From the NCBI RefSeq assembly GCF_014647875.1, contig NZ_BMQA01000009.1, positions 62,001 to 126,000 of the forward strand: a DNA stretch of 64,000 nt. Reading direction: 5' to 3'. Made by a program: the position numbers and the translations under genes. Positions 59,800-64,000 of this stretch are shown one piece after another. Source of the DNA: Streptomyces brasiliensis (GTDB lineage: Bacteria > Actinomycetota > Actinomycetes > Streptomycetales > Streptomycetaceae). Numbering within the stretch: the stretch's first letter is position 1; every line of letters begins with the position of its first letter. Under the pieces are notes generated by a model. It did no database searches. It was not told the origin of the DNA and saw only the letters and a list, made by a program, of their open reading frames with translations.

Positions 59800-60477
59800 A
59801 TGAGTTCCGGCGCACCTGCTCATAACGCTTCGGTGCACAACGAAGAGCGCGGTGCCACGGACCGTACGGCCGCAAGGCACCATGGACCGATGCGCGACGA
59901 CGAGGCGGGCGCGGTCCACGGGGCGATCGGTGCGCTCGTGCATCGCGCCGTAGACGGGGACGAGCAGGCCACGCACGACCTGCTCGCCCGTGTCCACCCC
60001 CTCGCGCTGCGCTACTGCCGCACCCGGTTGTCCCGGCTCCCGGGCGACGCGCGGCATTTCGTGGAGGACCTGGCCCAGGAGGTCTGCGTCGCGGTCCTCC
60101 TGGCCCTGCCCCGCTACCGGGACACCGGCCGCCCCTTCGAGGCCTTCGTCTTCGCCATCGCCTCGCACAAGGTCGCCGACCTGCAGCGGGCCGCGATGCG
60201 TCACCCGGGCTCCACGGCCGTCCCCTCGGACGAGATGCCGGAGCGCCCGGACGACTCCCTGGGCCCCGAGGAGCGCGCGCTGCTCAGCAGTGACGCGGAG
60301 TGGGCGAAGAAACTGCTGGCCAACCTGCCGGAGAACCAGCGCGAGCTGCTCCTGCTGCGGATCGCGGTGGGGTTGACGGCGGAGGAGACGGGTCAGATGT
60401 TGGGAATGTCACCCGGCGCGGTCCGGGTGGCCCAGCACCGGGCCCTGAGCAGACTGCGGGCCCTCGCCGAGCAGTGA
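59800..60477 (+). CDS. shbA: ECF sigma factor, ShbA-like
   Basis: Sigma factor (225 aa from the chosen start). Region 2 is LRYCRTRLSRLPGDARHFVE with DLAQEVCVAVLLALPRYR; region 4 is LPENQRELLLLRIAVGLTAE with MLGMSPGAVRVAQHRALSRL. Its position between bldM and guaB matches ShbA, which drives transcription of the principal sigma gene hrdB in S. griseus, and SigD of mycobacteria. I choose the ATG at 59800 behind GGGGAGG; a GTG at 59749 would add 17 residues. The gene name rests on position and family, so it is likely rather than certain. Confidence 0.85.
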   Translation: MSSGAPAHNASVHNEERGATDRTAARHHGPMRDDEAGAVHGAIGALVHRAVDGDEQATHDLLARVHPLALRYCRTRLSRLPGDARHFVEDLAQEVCVAVLLALPRYRDTGRPFEAFVFAIASHKVADLQRAAMRHPGSTAVPSDEMPERPDDSLGPEERALLSSDAEWAKKLLANLPENQRELLLLRIAVGLTAEETGQMLGMSPGAVRVAQHRALSRLRALAEQ

Positions 60478-60631
60478 CGCCCGTGCGGCGGGCGCCTTCC
60501 GTGAGCAGGCGGCTCGCCGGAACCGTACGAACATACGAAGCCCGGGGCCGGCGAGAACCGTGGAATTTGAGAGCCGCGCTTCCCGTTAGCATGGACATCC
60601 GCACCGATCAAGGCCATTTGGGGAAGGTGTC

Positions 60632-62134
60632 ATGACTGCCAACGTCGACGGAGTGCCCGGTAAATTCGCGACACTCGGGCTGACCTACGACGACGTGCTG
60701 CTGCTGCCGGGGGCTTCCGAGGTGCTCCCCAACGCGGTCGACACCTCGTCCCGCATCTCCCGCAACGTCCGGGTGAACATCCCGCTGCTGTCGGCGGCGA
60801 TGGACAAGGTGACCGAGTCGCGCATGGCGATCGCGATGGCCCGCCAGGGCGGCGTCGGCGTTCTGCACCGCAACCTCTCCATCGAGGATCAGGCCAACCA
60901 GGTCGACCTGGTGAAGCGCTCCGAGTCCGGCATGGTGGCCAACCCGATCACCATCCACCCGGACGCCACGCTCGCCGAGGCCGACGCGCTGTGCGCCAAG
61001 TTCCACATCAGCGGCGTCCCCGTCACCGACCCCGCGGGCAAGCTGCTCGGCATCGTCACCAACCGTGACATGGCCTTCGAGACCGACCGCGCCCGCCGGG
61101 TCAGCGAGGTCATGACCCCGATGCCGCTGGTCACCGGCAAGGTCGGCATCTCCGGCGACGACGCGATGCAGCTGCTGCGCAAGCACAAGATCGAGAAGCT
61201 GCCGCTGGTCGACGGCGCGGGCGTGCTCAAGGGCCTGATCACGGTCAAGGACTTCGTGAAGGCGGAGCAGTACCCCCAGGCGGCCAAGGACGCGGAGGGC
61301 CGTCTGCTGGTCGGTGCCGCCGTGGGCGCCAGCCCTGAGGCGCTGGAGCGTGCCCAGGCGCTCGCCGAGGCAGGGGCGGACTTCCTGGTCGTCGACACCT
61401 CGCACGGCCACAACAGCAACGCCCTCAGCTGGATGTCGAAGATCAAGTCGAGCGTGAACGTCGACGTGATCGGCGGCAACGTCGCCACGCGCGACGGCGC
61501 TCAGGCACTGATCGACGCCGGTGTGGACGGCATCAAGGTCGGCGTGGGCCCCGGTTCGATCTGTACCACCCGGGTGGTCGCCGGTATCGGCGTTCCCCAG
61601 GTCACCGCCATCTACGAGGCGTCCCTCGCGGCCGGCCCGGCCGGTGTTCCCCTGATCGGCGACGGCGGTCTGCAGTACTCGGGCGACATCGGCAAGGCGC
61701 TGGCCGCCGGTGCGGACACCGTGATGCTCGGCAGCCTCCTCGCGGGCTGTGAGGAGTCGCCCGGCGAGCTGCTGTTCATCAACGGCAAGCAGTTCAAGTC
61801 GTACCGCGGCATGGGCTCGCTCGGCGCCATGCAGTCCCGCGGCCAGGGCAGGTCGTACTCCAAGGACCGCTACTTCCAGGCCGATGTGGCGTCCGACGAC
61901 AAGCTCGTGCCCGAGGGCATCGAGGGCCAGGTGCCCTACCGCGGCCCGCTGGCCAACGTGCTGCACCAGCTGGTCGGCGGTCTGCGCCAGACCATGGGCT
62001 ACGTGGGTGCCGCCACCATCGAGGAGATGGAGTCCAAGGGGCGGTTCGTGCGGATCACGTCGGCGGGTCTGAAGGAGAGCCACCCGCACGACATCCAGAT
62101 GACGGTCGAGGCGCCGAACTACAGCCGCCAGTAG
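60632..62134 (+). CDS. guaB: Inosine-5'-monophosphate dehydrogenase
   Basis: Oxidises IMP to XMP, the first step to GMP (500 aa). The catalytic loop GPGSICTTR carries the active Cys; two CBS domains (about residues 95-210, with HISGVPVTDPAGKLLGIVTN) regulate it; the flap region YRGMGSLGAM follows. A GGGGAAGG ribosome binding site precedes the ATG. A TAGCAT box (60587-60592) could be its -10 element. Confidence 0.97.
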   Translation: MTANVDGVPGKFATLGLTYDDVLLLPGASEVLPNAVDTSSRISRNVRVNIPLLSAAMDKVTESRMAIAMARQGGVGVLHRNLSIEDQANQVDLVKRSESGMVANPITIHPDATLAEADALCAKFHISGVPVTDPAGKLLGIVTNRDMAFETDRARRVSEVMTPMPLVTGKVGISGDDAMQLLRKHKIEKLPLVDGAGVLKGLITVKDFVKAEQYPQAAKDAEGRLLVGAAVGASPEALERAQALAEAGADFLVVDTSHGHNSNALSWMSKIKSSVNVDVIGGNVATRDGAQALIDAGVDGIKVGVGPGSICTTRVVAGIGVPQVTAIYEASLAAGPAGVPLIGDGGLQYSGDIGKALAAGADTVMLGSLLAGCEESPGELLFINGKQFKSYRGMGSLGAMQSRGQGRSYSKDRYFQADVASDDKLVPEGIEGQVPYRGPLANVLHQLVGGLRQTMGYVGAATIEEMESKGRFVRITSAGLKESHPHDIQMTVEAPNYSRQ

Positions 62135-62149
62135 GCACCAGGCTTCTTC

Positions 62150-62180
62150 AGGGCGGCCCCGGACGCTCCGGGGCCGCCCT
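62150..62180 (+). terminator. Terminator between guaB and guaB3
   Basis: AGGGCGGCCCCGG (62150-62162) pairs perfectly with 62168-62180 around ACGCT. It suggests that guaB and guaB3 are separate transcription units. Confidence 0.8.
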
Positions 62181-62239
62181 TGCCGTGCCCGTCGGCGATA
62201 CTGGAAGACGCTGAAACGCATCAGGGAAAGGCCACAGAC

Positions 62240-63364
62240 GTGACTGAGATCGAGATCGGGCGCGGCAAGCGCGGCCGCCGGGCGTACGCCTTCGACGACA
62301 TCGCCGTCGTCCCCAGCCGCCGTACGCGGGACCCGAAGGAGGTCTCGATCGCCTGGCAGATCGACGCCTACCGCTTCGAGCTGCCCTTCCTGGCCGCCCC
62401 CATGGACTCGGTCGTCTCCCCGGCCACCGCGATCCGCATCGGCGAGCTGGGCGGCCTCGGCGTGCTGAACCTCGAGGGCCTGTGGACGCGGTACGAGGAC
62501 CCGCAGCCGCTGCTCGACGAGATCGCCGAGCTGCCGGCCGAGGCCGCGACGCGCCGCCTGCAGGAGGTGTACGCGGCGCCCATCAAGGAGGAGCTGATCG
62601 GCGCGCGCATCAAGGAGGTGCGAGACTCCGGCGTGGTCACGGCGGCCGCGCTCTCCCCGCAGCGCACGGCGCAGTTCTCCAAGGCGGTCGTGGACGCGGG
62701 CGTCGACATCTTCGTCATCCGCGGTACGACGGTCTCGGCGGAGCACGTGTCGTCCTCGCACGAGCCGCTGAACCTGAAGCAGTTCATCTACGAGCTGGAC
62801 GTGCCGGTGATCGTCGGCGGCTGTGCCACGTACACGGCGGCCCTGCACCTGATGCGCTCGGGCGCGGCCGGTGTGCTGGTGGGCTTCGGCGGTGGCGCGG
62901 CGCACACCACGCGCAACGTGCTGGGCATCCAGGTCCCGATGGCGACGGCGGTCGCGGACGTGGCGGCGGCCCGCCGTGACTACATGGACGAGTCCGGCGG
63001 CCGGTATGTGCACGTGATCGCGGACGGTGGCGTCGGCTGGTCCGGCGACCTCCCGAAGGCGATCGCCTGCGGCGCGGACTCCGTGATGATGGGCTCCCCG
63101 CTGGCCCGCGCGACGGACGCGCCGGGTAAGGGGCACCACTGGGGCATGGAGGCCGTCAACGAGGAACTTCCGCGCGGCAAGAAGGTCGACCTGGGCACGG
63201 TCGGCACGATCGAGGAGATCCTCACGGGCCCGTCCCACACGCCGGACGGCTCGATGAACTTCTTCGGGGCGCTGCGCCGGGCGATGGCGACGACCGGGTA
63301 CAGCGAGCTGAAGGAGTTCCAGCGGGTGGAAGTCACGGTGGCGGACTCGCAGCACCGGCGGTAG
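62240..63364 (+). CDS. guaB3: GuaB3 family IMP dehydrogenase-related protein
   Basis: IMP dehydrogenase paralogue (374 aa) typical of actinobacteria. The barrel begins at EIGRGKRGRRAYAFDDIAVV and keeps LAAPMDSVVSP. It has no CBS domains, and where IMPDH has the catalytic GxGSxC loop this protein has GFGGGAAHTTR with no Cys. It therefore may not act as a normal IMPDH; some relatives have been proposed to be GMP-reductase-like. It starts with GTG at 62240. Confidence 0.92.
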   Translation: MTEIEIGRGKRGRRAYAFDDIAVVPSRRTRDPKEVSIAWQIDAYRFELPFLAAPMDSVVSPATAIRIGELGGLGVLNLEGLWTRYEDPQPLLDEIAELPAEAATRRLQEVYAAPIKEELIGARIKEVRDSGVVTAAALSPQRTAQFSKAVVDAGVDIFVIRGTTVSAEHVSSSHEPLNLKQFIYELDVPVIVGGCATYTAALHLMRSGAAGVLVGFGGGAAHTTRNVLGIQVPMATAVADVAAARRDYMDESGGRYVHVIADGGVGWSGDLPKAIACGADSVMMGSPLARATDAPGKGHHWGMEAVNEELPRGKKVDLGTVGTIEEILTGPSHTPDGSMNFFGALRRAMATTGYSELKEFQRVEVTVADSQHRR

Positions 63365-63380
63365 GCAGTACGGCACGGCG

Positions 63381-63412
63381 AGGGCCCGGACCGACGACTC
63401 GGTCCGGGCCCT
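63381..63412 (+). terminator. Terminator after guaB3
   Basis: Bases 63381-63394 pair perfectly with 63399-63412 over 14 bp around a CGAC loop, followed by TT. Confidence 0.85.
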
Positions 63413-63730
63413 TCTGCGTGCCCAGGCGGGGCTGGCGGGGCGCGTGTTGGACGAAGGGGGCGCGCGGTCGCATTCGGGGCGAATGTGTGCTGAACGGGCG
63501 TAGCGGGGCGGTGGTGTCCTTGATCGGCGACCCGGTTTCCCGGAGCGCCCCCTTCCAAGGGCATGGTCCGGACCCCGGCCCTCGGGGCCCGGCCCGATTT
63601 CCGGCGGACCGTCCGCCGGGCTACTGGGCGGTGTCGTGGAAGGGGGCGCGTCCATGGGACGTCAGGGCAAGCCCGCTCGCTGGGACCGGATCCGTCTGCG
63701 GATGGTGAAGTGCCGGAGGAGGTGGATCTT
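63413..63730. other. Intergenic region after guaB3
   Basis: This 318-base stretch shows no convincing gene on either strand. It contains a small perfect repeat CATTCG-GGG-CGAATG (63471-63485) and GC-rich filler. It probably carries the promoter of whatever begins near 63731. Confidence 0.4.
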
Positions 63731-64000
63731 GTGGATTTACGGACGGCGAGCGGCCGCCCCCACGGAAACCAGGGGCGGACACTCCGTGAACCATCCAGGA
63801 GCCTGCCGCAGCAGCCACTGCGGTGGGCTCCGCCTGTTCCGTACACCCCGTGCCACCAGCCCCCGGAGCCCGGTGGCAGGCGTGCGCCCCCTTCACAACC
63901 GATGCGCCGCCCCCGTGGGCGTGGCCCCCCGTGTGTCCAGCAGGAGTTGGGCCTTCACCGACAAGCCCTGCATGTCGTACGTCCGGTGTTGCTGGAGCAG
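63731..64000 (+). CDS. Possible gene start running off the window, TTA codon at position 3
   Basis: A GTG at 63731 stands eight bases after GGAGGAGG, a very strong ribosome binding site, and the frame is open to the window end (90 codons). The predicted N-terminus is Pro/Arg/Gln-rich and probably disordered, becoming ordinary at the end (RQALHVVRPVLLEQ). The third codon is TTA, the bldA-dependent leucine codon. GC at third positions is only about 72%, lower than neighbouring genes, so it may be a horizontally gained gene or no gene. A second open frame starts at 63654 with ATG but lacks a comparable ribosome binding site. Confidence 0.35.
   Translation, partial: MDLRTASGRPHGNQGRTLREPSRSLPQQPLRWAPPVPYTPCHQPPEPGGRRAPPSQPMRRPRGRGPPCVQQELGLHRQALHVVRPVLLEQ

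Noticed and set aside
63621..63896. - strand frame near the window end
   Set aside because: The composition (Gly/Pro/Ala/His-rich, no domain) and missing ribosome binding site argue against a gene.

Overview
The window is high-GC actinobacterial DNA that reads as a Streptomyces chromosome core. Gene order (S10/spc/alpha ribosomal operons, glmM-coaA-glmS, the TsaB/RimI/TsaD operon, groES-groEL1, whiD, bldM, an ECF sigma gene, guaB-guaB3), frequent GTG starts, leaderless starts with TANNNT boxes 6-7 nt upstream, and developmental regulators (WhiD, BldM) all point there. No tRNA, rRNA, insertion sequence, CRISPR array or integrase was seen.

Layout. 1-12803: ribosomal protein genes from the end of rplP through rplO, then secY-adk-map, infA-rpmJ, rpsM-rpsK-rpoA-rplQ and truA, all on the + strand, with several strong hairpins between genes. 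12810-20357 (- strand): a polysaccharide cluster wedged between truA and rplM. It encodes a membrane GT2 synthase resembling the egghead/BRE-3 mannosyltransferase group, a GH113-like and a GH26-like (both beta-mannanase families) hydrolase, a sugar-1-phosphate nucleotidylyltransferase of the GDP-mannose pyrophosphorylase type, and an OafA/SGNH O-acyltransferase. Together they suggest an acetylated beta-mannan-like exopolysaccharide. 20441-21331 is a single-pass membrane protein gene. 21676-24201: rplM-rpsI and glmM. 24353-27380: coaA and glmS, feeding CoA and amino-sugar/cell-wall synthesis.

27341-28965: a divergent regulatory triad (XRE regulator, DUF397 protein, HATPase protein) in which the XRE gene carries a frameshift that fuses its frame to the DUF397 gene. 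28999-33385: acpS, NAD(P)HX repair enzyme, alanine racemase, alpha/beta hydrolase. 33467-37490: the t6A-modification genes tsaE, tsaB, rimI and tsaD, interrupted by a 57-aa small protein gene and a catalytically dead L,D-transpeptidase-like protein. 37494-44126: a CUT1 sugar importer without its ATPase, a GH3 glycosidase and a divergent LacI regulator with paired operator-like sites.

44399-52502: an LCP cell-wall ligase, a DGPF protein with an ECF42-type sigma factor, a WD40-like/CWB2 secreted protein, a methyltransferase and two tandem polysaccharide-deacetylase lipoproteins. 52785-54838: groES-groEL1 behind a promoter covered by two CIRCE elements. 54924-58244: miscellaneous metabolism and a LysR regulator. 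58298-60477: the developmental block whiD, bldM (with a textbook sigma-BldN promoter) and an ECF sigma gene in the shbA position. 60632-63364: guaB and guaB3. The last 600 bases hold a terminator and the start of an uncertain gene running off the window.
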